Part shown: positions 8,445 through 16,193 of the stretch, piece by piece | Layout: every line of letters starts with the position of its first letter | Position numbering within the stretch: the stretch's first letter is position 1 | Source of the DNA: Bdellovibrionaceae bacterium UBA2466 | GTDB taxonomy: Bacteria > Bdellovibrionota > FAC87 > UBA2466 | Length of the DNA stretch: 33,216 nucleotides | Assembly (NCBI GenBank): GCA_002342225.1 | Contig: DDPO01000108.1 | Span: 1 to 33,216 of the forward strand | Direction of reading: 5' to 3' | Made by a program: the position numbers and the translations under genes | Notes under the pieces: model-generated | The model's input: only the letters and a program-made list of their open reading frames with translations | Database searches by the model: none | What the model was told of the DNA's origin: nothing

Positions 8445-9125
8445 TTAGTTACCTCCGTAAAAGTAGCCATAGATGGGTTGAATGAAAAAACCACCTGCGA
8501 CGATGAGTGCAAAGAGCCATCCCAATTTTTTGATGAGACACTGTCTAACACTGAAAAGACCTAAAGATTGAAATGATGCGGAAAAACCGTGGGCCAAGTG
8601 GACAAACAGTACCAGCATCGAGAAAAGGTACCAACCCGAGTAAAGGGGCGATTTGAATTTTTCAATGATCAACTTATGGAGGTCCCGCATTTCAACTCCG
8701 TTGTAAGTGACTGGGTAGTAAGGACCGTATTTGAAAGTAATCAAGTGGAGCACAACGAAGACCAACACTAAAATACCCGTCAAAGCCATATATCGGGAAC
8801 CGAAACGAGCATCTTTTTCGCAGTTAGAGGGATTTTGTGAGGGAGCTAATGCTCGGGCAACTTTGTTCTCCAGTGCAAGTTTTAAAGCCAACCCCATGTG
8901 GACCACAAACATAACGAGCAAACCTACCTCTGCGACGTAAATCAAAGGGTTGGTAATAAGTCTGTGTCCGTAAGTGTTGTAGGCTTCTGGACTAACAAAC
9001 ATCAGCATGTTGCCAGCCATGTGAGTGAGTACAAATCCGGAAAGGCCAAGACCTGTGAGTCCGACTAGAAACTTTCTCCCGACGGATGATTTTAAAAAGA
9101 TTTTTAAAGAGGCCATAAATGTCAT
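8445..9125 (-). CDS. sdhC: Succinate dehydrogenase cytochrome b subunit (b558 type)
   Basis: This 226-residue membrane anchor has about five transmembrane segments. Histidines in VLTHMAG, YGHRL, VVHMGL, VLHLITF and VHLAHG fit the di-haem cytochrome b of single-anchor type-B complexes; no sdhD is present. It passes electrons to quinone. The longest frame starts at 9125, but AGGA lies only two bases before that ATG. The in-frame ATG at 9116 (residue 4) has the same AGGA at a more normal distance of about 11 bases, so 9116 is the likelier start. It is first in the operon, 66 bases beyond the upstream same-strand gene. Confidence 0.94.
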   Translation of the reverse strand: MTFMASLKIFLKSSVGRKFLVGLTGLGLSGFVLTHMAGNMLMFVSPEAYNTYGHRLITNPLIYVAEVGLLVMFVVHMGLALKLALENKVARALAPSQNPSNCEKDARFGSRYMALTGILVLVFVVLHLITFKYGPYYPVTYNGVEMRDLHKLIIEKFKSPLYSGWYLFSMLVLFVHLAHGFSASFQSLGLFSVRQCLIKKLGWLFALIVAGGFFIQPIYGYFYGGN

Positions 9126-9191
9126 TTCCTAAAAAAATTTAAGGGCCATAAGTTACGATGGAAAAGCCCCCCTCGTCTATAGTTTTTCTTA

Positions 9192-9863
9192 CTACAAAGT
9201 GAGTTCGATCCCCCCAGCTAGGAATAAATAACCAGCCAACAAACGGATCTTTAGGGGTGGGCTAATATTATAATCAAGTCCTAAACCCACGTCCGCAGTA
9301 ATAAAGTTGGAGCCTTTTACTGAGTGGGTTCCTCCGTCTGACGTATTTCGGGAGTCATATTCGATGGGGCGTAGCATTACCCCTGAATATCCCTCTATGT
9401 GGAAATCCCTTGAGACTGAATAAATAAGACGCAAATGGATGGGGGCCACCAGGAAAACGTGGGTAAAAGTTTGTGAAGGGTTTTGGAACGTCAGTTTTGA
9501 CAAAGTAAATCCGGGCCCAGCTTCAAAGTGAACAAAACATGGGGGGCTTAGCTTGAATAAAGGAATCGAAAAGAGATGAAAATTTCCCACAGCTCCGAAC
9601 CGTTTTTCGAAAAAGTTCTCGTGAATTAAAGGGGTACCTAAAAGAACAGAGAAGCTTACGGATTCAAAAGTACTGGGTTGGGCTTTGGTTGGGTTGTTTT
9701 GGGCTTTCGGCGTTTTTGGACGCGGCAGGTTAGAATCTCGTTTGGGGGATAGAATAGACTTTGGAACTAATTTTTTGGGTTGGTTTTCGGCCCAAACCGG
9801 AAAGCAAAAAAGAAAGCTCAATAAAGTAAAGGTAGGAATCAACAGGACCGATTTTTTGAGCAT
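9192..9863 (-). CDS. Putative outer-membrane beta-barrel protein
   Basis: I do not recognise a named family. The 223-residue product starts with a clear signal peptide (MLKKSV, hydrophobic run, cleavage near VWA-EN). A basic, proline-rich linker (residues about 28-65) follows. The rest shows alternating hydrophobic and polar residues with repeated aromatic positions, and the protein ends in a hydrophobic strand (GGIELTL). This is typical of small outer-membrane barrels, though the last residue is Leu rather than Phe. It lies upstream of sdhC on the same strand, and its start is 45 bases from the divergent aconitase start. Confidence 0.7.
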   Translation of the reverse strand: MLKKSVLLIPTFTLLSFLFCFPVWAENQPKKLVPKSILSPKRDSNLPRPKTPKAQNNPTKAQPSTFESVSFSVLLGTPLIHENFFEKRFGAVGNFHLFSIPLFKLSPPCFVHFEAGPGFTLSKLTFQNPSQTFTHVFLVAPIHLRLIYSVSRDFHIEGYSGVMLRPIEYDSRNTSDGGTHSVKGSNFITADVGLGLDYNISPPLKIRLLAGYLFLAGGIELTL

Positions 9864-9894
9864 ACAAAAGACTTTCCAAGCTAGCTTGAGTGAC

Positions 9895-9900
9895 TATAAT
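9895..9900 (+). promoter_or_regulatory. -10 box next to the aconitase start
   Basis: A perfect TATAAT ends only eight bases before the ATG at 9909. Initiation six to eight bases downstream would fall at or beside the start codon, so the mRNA could be leaderless. No Shine-Dalgarno sequence precedes the ATG. A good -35 box is not evident. Confidence 0.4.
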
Positions 9901-9908
9901 GCCACATT

Positions 9909-12179
9909 ATGCCGAACATTAATACAACCAAGGAAATGGTTTCTAAACTCTATACCCAGATGCAATCTCGAATTGCTGAGGTTAAATCCAAAGTTAATCG
10001 TCCTTTAACTTTGGCTGAAAAAATACTTTTCGGACATCTCGATGATCCCAAAACACAGGAATTGAAATCTGGGGAAAGTATTCTGGCGCTGCGGCCAGAC
10101 AGAGTTGCTATGCAAGACGCAACCGCGCAAATGGCCATTCTTCAGTATTTAAGTTCCGGCAAGAAACAGACCGCGGTTCCCACAACTGTGCATTGCGACC
10201 ATTTGATTCGAGCGGAATCGGGAGCCAATGCGGATATGAAGACAGCCCTCGATGAAAATCGTGAAGTTTATGATTTCTTACAAACCGCTTCGGCCAAAGC
10301 GGGAATAGGTTTTTGGAAACCAGGCTCCGGTATTATTCACCAAGTTGTTTTGGAAAACTATGCTTTTCCAGGGGGCCTCATTATTGGAACCGACTCTCAT
10401 ACTCCAAATGGTGGAGGTATGGGAATGCTAGCTTGTGGAGTCGGTGGTGCAGATGCTGTCGATGTTATGGCAGGCCTTCCTTGGGAAGTGAAGTATCCCA
10501 AACTCATCGGCGTTCATCTGAAAGGTCAGATGAAGGATTGGACTTCCCCTAAAGACGTGATTTGCAAACTCTGCGGAATTCTCACAGTTAAAGGTGGAAC
10601 CAATCGAATCATCGAGTATTTTGGATCGGGAGCTCGTTCGATTAGCTGCACCGGCAAAGCTACTATCACGAATATGGGAGCTGAACTTGGGGCGACAACT
10701 TCCGTTTTCCCATTTGACGAAGAGATGGAAAAATACCTCAAGGCCACCCGTCGTGAGGATTTAGCAGTTTTGGCTCGGCAAAATGAAGCTCTTTTGAGAG
10801 CCGATGATGATGTCGAAAAAAATCCAGCCAAGTATTTTGATCAAGTTATTGAAATCGATCTTTCAACTTTGGAGCCCCAAGTGGTCGGGCCTCACTCACC
10901 CGATGTTGCTCGAGGAATATCTCAGCTTGCTCACGACGTAAAAGAAAAAGGTTGGCCCGAGAAACTTTCATCCGCTTTGGTGGGAAGTTGCACTAATTCT
11001 TCCTATGAGGATATTTCGCGCTGTATGGATATTGCGAAACAAGCTGCTGATCAGGGGATTACTTTACCGATACCTTTTATGGTGTCCCCTGGATCTGAGC
11101 AGGTTTTTGAAACCATAAAGAGAGATGGGCAGTTGGCTGCTTTAGAAGCCATTGGAGCCACTGTTTTATCAAATTCCTGCGGTCCCTGTATTGGACAGTG
11201 GAAAAGAAATGACATCAAGAAAGGTGAGCCCAATGCTATTTTAAGTTCTTTCAACAGAAACTTTCCGGCGAGAAACGATGGTAATCCGGAAACTTTATCT
11301 TTTATAAGTAGCCCAGAGATTGTGTTGGGGGTGGCTTTGTCTGGCAAACTCACGTTTAATCCGTTGACGGATGAATTGACTGCCAAATCAGGGAAAAGAT
11401 TTAAACTAAACCCACCCAAGAAAGCTCCAGCTGTTCCTGCCGAGGGGTTTAAGTTTTCTCAAAGTGGCTACGTCGAGCCGCCTGCGGATGGCTCAAGAGT
11501 GGATGTCGTCGTTAACCCCACTAGTAAACGATTGCAGCTTTTAAATCCTTTTCCAAAATGGGATGGAAAAGACTTTGATAAGTTACCACTGCTTCTAAAG
11601 GCTAAAGGAAAGTGCACTACCGACCATATTTCTCCCGCAGGTCCTTGGTTAAAATTCAGGGGCCATTTAGATAACATCAGCGATAATATGTTTACGGGCG
11701 CCATTAATGCTTTTTCAGGTCAGGCGGGAGTTGCCAAAAATCTTTTAACATCTGAAACGCAAAGCATTCCTGTGGTTGCCAGAGAATATAAAAGTAAAGG
11801 AATGAGGTGGATTGTTGTAGGCGATGAAAATTATGGCGAGGGAAGTAGTCGTGAACATGCAGCTATGTCGCCTAGGTTTTTGAATGGAGCAGCAGTTATT
11901 GTAAAAAGCTTTGCTCGAATTCATGAAACCAATCTCAAAAAACAGGGAATATTACCGTTCACATTTAGTTCTCCTCAGGATTACGACAAAGTGAAGGAAA
12001 CTGATAGAATTAGTATTGTCGGACTCAAGGACTTAGCCCCAAAAAAACAGATGACCGCTATCCTTCACCATGCCGACGGCACTGAAGATAAAATTCTCTT
12101 AAATCACTCTATGACCCAAGACCAAATCGCTTGGTTTAAGGCTGGATCGGCTCTTAATCTTTTGGCAGGAGTGGGGTGA
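9909..12179 (+). CDS. acn: Aconitate hydratase, mitochondrial type
   Basis: This 756-residue enzyme converts citrate to isocitrate in the TCA cycle. The [4Fe-4S] ligands are C361 (VGSCTNSS), C424 and C427 (NSCGPCIG). Other hallmarks are TDSHTPNGGG (161-170), TDHISPAGPW and the swivel-domain block GEGSSREHAA. The NRPLTLAEKILFGHLDDP opening and overall length match the mitochondrial-type aconitases rather than bacterial AcnA (about 890 residues) or AcnB. The ATG at 9909 lacks a ribosome-binding site; the next Met (9936) has AAGGA too close to work well. The gene overlaps the following ABC permease by four bases (GTGA). Confidence 0.96.
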   Translation: MPNINTTKEMVSKLYTQMQSRIAEVKSKVNRPLTLAEKILFGHLDDPKTQELKSGESILALRPDRVAMQDATAQMAILQYLSSGKKQTAVPTTVHCDHLIRAESGANADMKTALDENREVYDFLQTASAKAGIGFWKPGSGIIHQVVLENYAFPGGLIIGTDSHTPNGGGMGMLACGVGGADAVDVMAGLPWEVKYPKLIGVHLKGQMKDWTSPKDVICKLCGILTVKGGTNRIIEYFGSGARSISCTGKATITNMGAELGATTSVFPFDEEMEKYLKATRREDLAVLARQNEALLRADDDVEKNPAKYFDQVIEIDLSTLEPQVVGPHSPDVARGISQLAHDVKEKGWPEKLSSALVGSCTNSSYEDISRCMDIAKQAADQGITLPIPFMVSPGSEQVFETIKRDGQLAALEAIGATVLSNSCGPCIGQWKRNDIKKGEPNAILSSFNRNFPARNDGNPETLSFISSPEIVLGVALSGKLTFNPLTDELTAKSGKRFKLNPPKKAPAVPAEGFKFSQSGYVEPPADGSRVDVVVNPTSKRLQLLNPFPKWDGKDFDKLPLLLKAKGKCTTDHISPAGPWLKFRGHLDNISDNMFTGAINAFSGQAGVAKNLLTSETQSIPVVAREYKSKGMRWIVVGDENYGEGSSREHAAMSPRFLNGAAVIVKSFARIHETNLKKQGILPFTFSSPQDYDKVKETDRISIVGLKDLAPKKQMTAILHHADGTEDKILLNHSMTQDQIAWFKAGSALNLLAGVG

Positions 12180-13024
12180 ACGAACAATTTACAAAAGTCA
12201 TTAGGGCAGACAAAAGTTGGCTGTCCTTTGACTTTCGTTCTTTCTTTCTCTACAGAGACCTCCTTTTTTTAATGATTCGGCGGGAGTTTGTATCGAAGTA
12301 TAAACAAACTTTACTCGGGCCGATCTGGTTTGTGCTGCAGCCTACATTGATGGCGTTAATCTTTGTGTTCCTCTTTTCGGAAACTTTGCATGTTCCGACT
12401 GATGGAGTGCCGCCAGTACTTTTTTATTTTTCTGGGATCATCGTTTGGAATTTTTTGTCCAACTCGATGGGAGCTATTTCTTTATCGATGCTCAATTACG
12501 CAGAGCTATGTAAGAAAGTCTATTTTCCGAGGCTGTTTTTGCCTGTTTCTCAACTCTGTTCCGGTTTTTTTGCTCTCTTCATTCAATTTGTCGTCTTAGC
12601 AGCGCTCTACTTGTATTTTTACGCACAAACGGAATCGGTGAGTTTTCGACCTGACATGCGAGTTTTTTTAATTCCATTTTGGATGTTTCAGCTTTCAATG
12701 CTAAGTCTTGGCGTAGGAACATGGATCGCTGCTTTAACATCGCGTTATCGAGATTTTCACCACCTAACTCAGTTGGGGCTTACTGTTTGGATGTATGCTT
12801 CGCCCATTAGCTATTCTCTAAGATTAGTCTCTTCAAAGTGGAAATGGGTAGTGTTGGCCAACCCGGTTTCTCCGATTATTCTATCTGTACGTTCGGCTCT
12901 TTTTGGAACTGAGGCGTTGTCCTTGAAAATTCAGTTGGTTTCTTTGGTAGTGGCTTTTTGTGTTTGTTCCTCAGGGCTTTTGTTTTTCAACCGCGTTCAG
13001 AGAAATTTTATTGATACTGTATGA
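12176..13024 (+). CDS. ABC-2 type permease, polysaccharide export family (Wzm/TagG-like)
   Basis: This 282-residue membrane protein has about six transmembrane segments. The N-terminal FLMIRREFVSKYKQTLLGPIWFVLQP stretch is characteristic of Wzm/KpsM/TagG permeases that export O-antigen, capsule or teichoic-acid chains from the cytoplasm. The start is GTG, sharing bases with the aconitase stop. An AGGAG lies only three bases upstream. The next gene is its ATPase, with a four-base overlap. No sugar-synthesis genes sit beside it, so the exported polymer is unknown. Confidence 0.9.
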   Translation: MNEQFTKVIRADKSWLSFDFRSFFLYRDLLFLMIRREFVSKYKQTLLGPIWFVLQPTLMALIFVFLFSETLHVPTDGVPPVLFYFSGIIVWNFLSNSMGAISLSMLNYAELCKKVYFPRLFLPVSQLCSGFFALFIQFVVLAALYLYFYAQTESVSFRPDMRVFLIPFWMFQLSMLSLGVGTWIAALTSRYRDFHHLTQLGLTVWMYASPISYSLRLVSSKWKWVVLANPVSPIILSVRSALFGTEALSLKIQLVSLVVAFCVCSSGLLFFNRVQRNFIDTV

Positions 13025-13800
13025 AACACCTGATTGAAGTTGAAAATCTTTCCAAATCCTATCGCACCGGACAGCGAGGATTTCGTTCCTTAAGGGATTC
13101 GTTTCAGTACTGGTGGGTCGAAGCTCTAAAAAAAGATAAAAAATCTGATCCTCAATTTCGCCACTTTTGGGCGTTAAAAGACATTTCTTTCAGATTATTA
13201 CCTGGGGAGGCTGTGGGTATTTTAGGAAGAAATGGTGCAGGCAAATCGACGTTGTTACGGATATTGGCTAGTTTAACTGAGCCGACGATGGGGCAGGCAA
13301 CTTTGAGAGGGCGTGTCGCATCTCTTCTTGAGATTGGTAGTGGTTTTCATCCTGATTTGACTGGCCGTGAGAACATCTATCTCAACGGTGCCTTTTTGGG
13401 TATGAGTAAAAAAGAGGTTGGCTCTCAATTTGATGCGATAGTTCAGTTTTCTGAGAATGAGAGTTTCATCGATACTCCCGTGAAACATTATTCCAAAGGG
13501 ATGTACACTCGGTTAGCATTCTCAGTCGCCGCTCACTTGAATGCCGATATCTTGCTTTTAGATGAAGTATTGGAAATGGGAGATCTTGCCTTTCAAAAAA
13601 GAGCTATTCAAAAAATGATTGAACGAAAAAAAGAAGGAAAAGCCATACTTTTTGTTTCCCATGACTCCGAAAGGGTACAATCGCTTTGCGAGCGAGCCAT
13701 TTTCTTGAACGAAGGGCAACTTGTCTTTGACGGGGAGATGAAACAAGGAATGGGCTATTACTTACAAACAGTGATACCAACATCGAGGAACTTGACATGA
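13021..13800 (+). CDS. ABC exporter ATP-binding protein (Wzt/TagH-like)
   Basis: This 259-residue ATPase powers the permease before it. Walker A is GRNGAGKST (69-77), the signature is YSKGM (157-161) in the form usual for polysaccharide exporters, and Walker B is LLLDEV (178-183), followed by LEMGD and the switch histidine in VSHD. The VASLLEIGSGFHPDLTGREN segment is typical of the Wzt/TagH group. It lacks the C-terminal carbohydrate-binding domain of full-length Wzt (about 400 residues), so chain-end recognition by this subunit is not expected. It overlaps both neighbours by four bases. Confidence 0.93.
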   Translation: MKHLIEVENLSKSYRTGQRGFRSLRDSFQYWWVEALKKDKKSDPQFRHFWALKDISFRLLPGEAVGILGRNGAGKSTLLRILASLTEPTMGQATLRGRVASLLEIGSGFHPDLTGRENIYLNGAFLGMSKKEVGSQFDAIVQFSENESFIDTPVKHYSKGMYTRLAFSVAAHLNADILLLDEVLEMGDLAFQKRAIQKMIERKKEGKAILFVSHDSERVQSLCERAIFLNEGQLVFDGEMKQGMGYYLQTVIPTSRNLT

Positions 13801-14921
13801 ACTTGCCATCTCAATGGATTCAACACGACAAAGATATTCGCCCTTACCTTTGGAGTCACAGAGTCCTAAATATCGGTAAAACTGCTCTAACTTTAGGGTT
13901 GTTGGTATGGTTTGTGGTCTCACTGAGGGCTTTTTATTTGGAGAGTTTTTTCGAAAAGAACATTTCTCAACCATTTTTAAGATGGTTGGGTTATTTCGGT
14001 TTAGTTTTAGCCGTTCTCGAAGTTCTCACTTTTCCATTTAGTTTAGGGCATCATTGGGTTGAGCGGAGTCATCATCTTTCAAAACAAAGTTATTTAAGTT
14101 GGTTATGGGATAAAGTGAAGGGCTGGATGGTCGGTGCCATTCTCGGATCGTTTTTTCTATTTATCCTCTATAGCTGCATTTCGAAATTCGAAGAGCAGTG
14201 GTGGTGGGTTACGGCTGTGTTGTTCATGTTCGTGTCTATTGGGCTTGCACAATTGGCACCGGTGGTTCTGATTCCGCTTTTTTTTAAGCTTGAACCCATG
14301 CAGTCTGGACCGTTGAAGGAACGACTTCTTAAAATGTGCGAATCATTCAACGTGGAAGTTAAAGATGTTTATCATTTAGGAATGGGAGAAAAGACTGAGA
14401 AAGGAAATGCAGCTTTTGTGGGACTTGGAAAAACGAAGAGAATCATGATTGGTGACACTCTTTATAAGAAATTTCCACCCGACCAAGTTGAAGCGGTTTT
14501 CGCACATGAGTTGGGGCATCAAGTGCACAACGACCTGTGGAAGGGAATAATGCTTTCAGGGGGCTTATTATTTGTAAGTTTCTACTTAACTCACCTGATA
14601 CTTTCTCGTTATGTTCTTCCCTTTTTTCAATCGGAAATGGCGCAGCCATTCGGAGCTTTATGTTTATTAGTAGTATTTTCATTAGTGCAAATGCCAATCG
14701 GATTAGGTCAAACCTTATTCTCGAGATGGCGGGAGCGAATGGCTGACCAATTTGCTTTTGAGCGAATTGGGAGTGGTGAAAAATTAGCAGATGCTTTAGA
14801 ACAGCTTACTTATCAAAACCGAGGTTTGTTTCGACCCAATTCACTCATTGAATTTTTTACCTATTCTCACCCGGCCCCATGGCGGAGAATTACAAAGTTA
14901 AGAGGCTTCGGGGGCTCCTAA
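13797..14921 (+). CDS. M48 family zinc metalloprotease (Ste24/CAAX type)
   Basis: This 374-residue integral membrane protein has an M48 zinc site: HELGH at 237-241 and a probable third ligand E313 in ERMAD. Hydrophobic segments lie near residues 28-48, 62-84, 108-128, 137-160 and, after the zinc motif, 255-275 and 285-305. The layout resembles Ste24-type proteases with an N-terminal membrane part before the catalytic site. Possible roles are membrane-protein quality control or processing of envelope proteins. It is translationally coupled to the ABC ATPase by an ATGA overlap, and the next gene starts after one base. Confidence 0.9.
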   Translation: MNLPSQWIQHDKDIRPYLWSHRVLNIGKTALTLGLLVWFVVSLRAFYLESFFEKNISQPFLRWLGYFGLVLAVLEVLTFPFSLGHHWVERSHHLSKQSYLSWLWDKVKGWMVGAILGSFFLFILYSCISKFEEQWWWVTAVLFMFVSIGLAQLAPVVLIPLFFKLEPMQSGPLKERLLKMCESFNVEVKDVYHLGMGEKTEKGNAAFVGLGKTKRIMIGDTLYKKFPPDQVEAVFAHELGHQVHNDLWKGIMLSGGLLFVSFYLTHLILSRYVLPFFQSEMAQPFGALCLLVVFSLVQMPIGLGQTLFSRWRERMADQFAFERIGSGEKLADALEQLTYQNRGLFRPNSLIEFFTYSHPAPWRRITKLRGFGGS

Positions 14922-14922
14922 A

Positions 14923-16176
14923 ATGAGAACAGTTTTGTTTTTTCTCACTATCCTTTTACAAACCGGGGCTTGTTTTGCTTTTTTGCCGCTTATTGGAACC
15001 AAGGATGTAAACAGTCCAGAAAATTCTACAGTTATTTTGATTTCTATGGACGGATTTAGAGCTGATTATTGGGATAAAGTAGAAACACCCAGATTTCATG
15101 AACTCATGAAGCAGGGAGTATTAGCTTCAAATCTACAACCAGTGTTTCCTTCAGTAACCTTCGTTAATCATTATTCCATTGTGACCGGTCTTTATGCCGA
15201 ACATCACGGTATTGTGAATAACTCGATGTGGGATCCCAAAACTGATAGAAAATTTGAGATCTCCGATACAAAAGAAGTGAATCGAAGCGACTGGTGGCAG
15301 GGAGAACCTATTTGGGTTACCGCTGAGAAACAGGGGCTGAAAACGGCTTCAATGTTTTGGGTTGGAAGTTCGGCTGAAATTGGAGGTTATCGTCCTAGCT
15401 ATTGGTTTAATTACGATGCCTCTTTGCCGCGAGCGAAGCGAGTCAAACAAGTTTTAGATTGGTTAGACTATCCCCAAGATAAAAGGCCAGGTTTCATAAC
15501 ACTCTATTTTGAAGATGTTGATGAAGCAGGTCATTCTTATGGCCCTGATTCTGGCCAAGTTAAACTGGCTATTCAAAATTTGGATAGCAGCCTAGGTGAA
15601 CTTTGGGATGGAATAAAAACCAGGGGACTGCAGGAGAAAGTCACCATCCTAATAGTCTCCGATCACGGAATGGCCAAAGTAGACAGAAAAAATCGGATCC
15701 GTCTGAACGACTACGTCAAAAAAAGTGAAGCTAAAGTCGTAGGAAAGGGGGCTCTTTCCTTGGTTTGGCCCAACAGCCAGACTGATTTAGAAACAATTTT
15801 AAGCAGAGTCAAAAAAACAGTGGGTCCCTTTATTGTATTACCAAAAGATAAGATGCCTAAGGAGTTTCATTACTCGAATCATCACCGAATTCCACCGCTT
15901 GTATTTTCAGCTAATTTAGGTTGGTACATCGATACAGGCCTTTTGCCTTCGTTAAAGCCCGAAACCTTTGGACTTCATGGCTACAACAATTCATTGCCCG
16001 AGATGCAGGCTGTATTTTTGGCAATCGGACCTAGATTTCCAAAAGACAGGAAAGTGGGGCAAGTAGTGAATGTCGATATTTACTCACTTCTAGCAGAAAT
16101 TATGAAAATACGCCCCGCCTATAATGATGGAAACCTAAGCCGAATTGCGAGCGTAGTTGGGCTTCAAAATCCTTAA
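14923..16176 (+). CDS. Exported nucleotide pyrophosphatase/phosphodiesterase-type enzyme
   Basis: This 417-residue alkaline-phosphatase superfamily enzyme has a signal peptide (cleavage near ACFA). The two-metal site is visible: D43 (ISMDGFR), nucleophile T79 (FPSVTF), D200 and H204 (DVDEAGHSYGP), D247 and H248 (VSDHGM) and H352 (LHGYNN). These match the eukaryotic ENPP-like group, which hydrolyses phosphodiester or pyrophosphate bonds of nucleotides or lipids in the periplasm or outside the cell. A Cys at residue 17 does not form a convincing lipobox. It is the last gene of the aconitase-exporter-protease chain. The substrate is unknown. Confidence 0.92.
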   Translation: MRTVLFFLTILLQTGACFAFLPLIGTKDVNSPENSTVILISMDGFRADYWDKVETPRFHELMKQGVLASNLQPVFPSVTFVNHYSIVTGLYAEHHGIVNNSMWDPKTDRKFEISDTKEVNRSDWWQGEPIWVTAEKQGLKTASMFWVGSSAEIGGYRPSYWFNYDASLPRAKRVKQVLDWLDYPQDKRPGFITLYFEDVDEAGHSYGPDSGQVKLAIQNLDSSLGELWDGIKTRGLQEKVTILIVSDHGMAKVDRKNRIRLNDYVKKSEAKVVGKGALSLVWPNSQTDLETILSRVKKTVGPFIVLPKDKMPKEFHYSNHHRIPPLVFSANLGWYIDTGLLPSLKPETFGLHGYNNSLPEMQAVFLAIGPRFPKDRKVGQVVNVDIYSLLAEIMKIRPAYNDGNLSRIASVVGLQNP

Positions 16177-16183
16177 GCCCAAC
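16156..16183 (+). terminator. Hairpin spanning the phosphodiesterase stop codon
   Basis: GTTGGGCTT at 16156-16164 pairs perfectly with AAGCCCAAC at 16175-16183 over a 10-base loop. The stop codon TAA (16174-16176) sits in the second arm. The U-tract after it is poor (TTCATAAAT), so it is a weak intrinsic terminator or an mRNA-end stabiliser between convergent genes. Confidence 0.5.
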
Positions 16184-16193
16184 TTCATAAATC

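Noticed and set aside
9685..10008. 107-codon plus-strand frame over the start of the aconitase gene
   Set aside because: It crosses the divergent promoter region and runs out of frame into aconitase; its basic, low-complexity composition reflects the antisense of the proline-rich linker.
11051..11419. 122-codon antisense frame inside aconitase
   Set aside because: It lies wholly within a strongly conserved gene on the other strand and has no motif or ribosome-binding site; it is a shadow frame.
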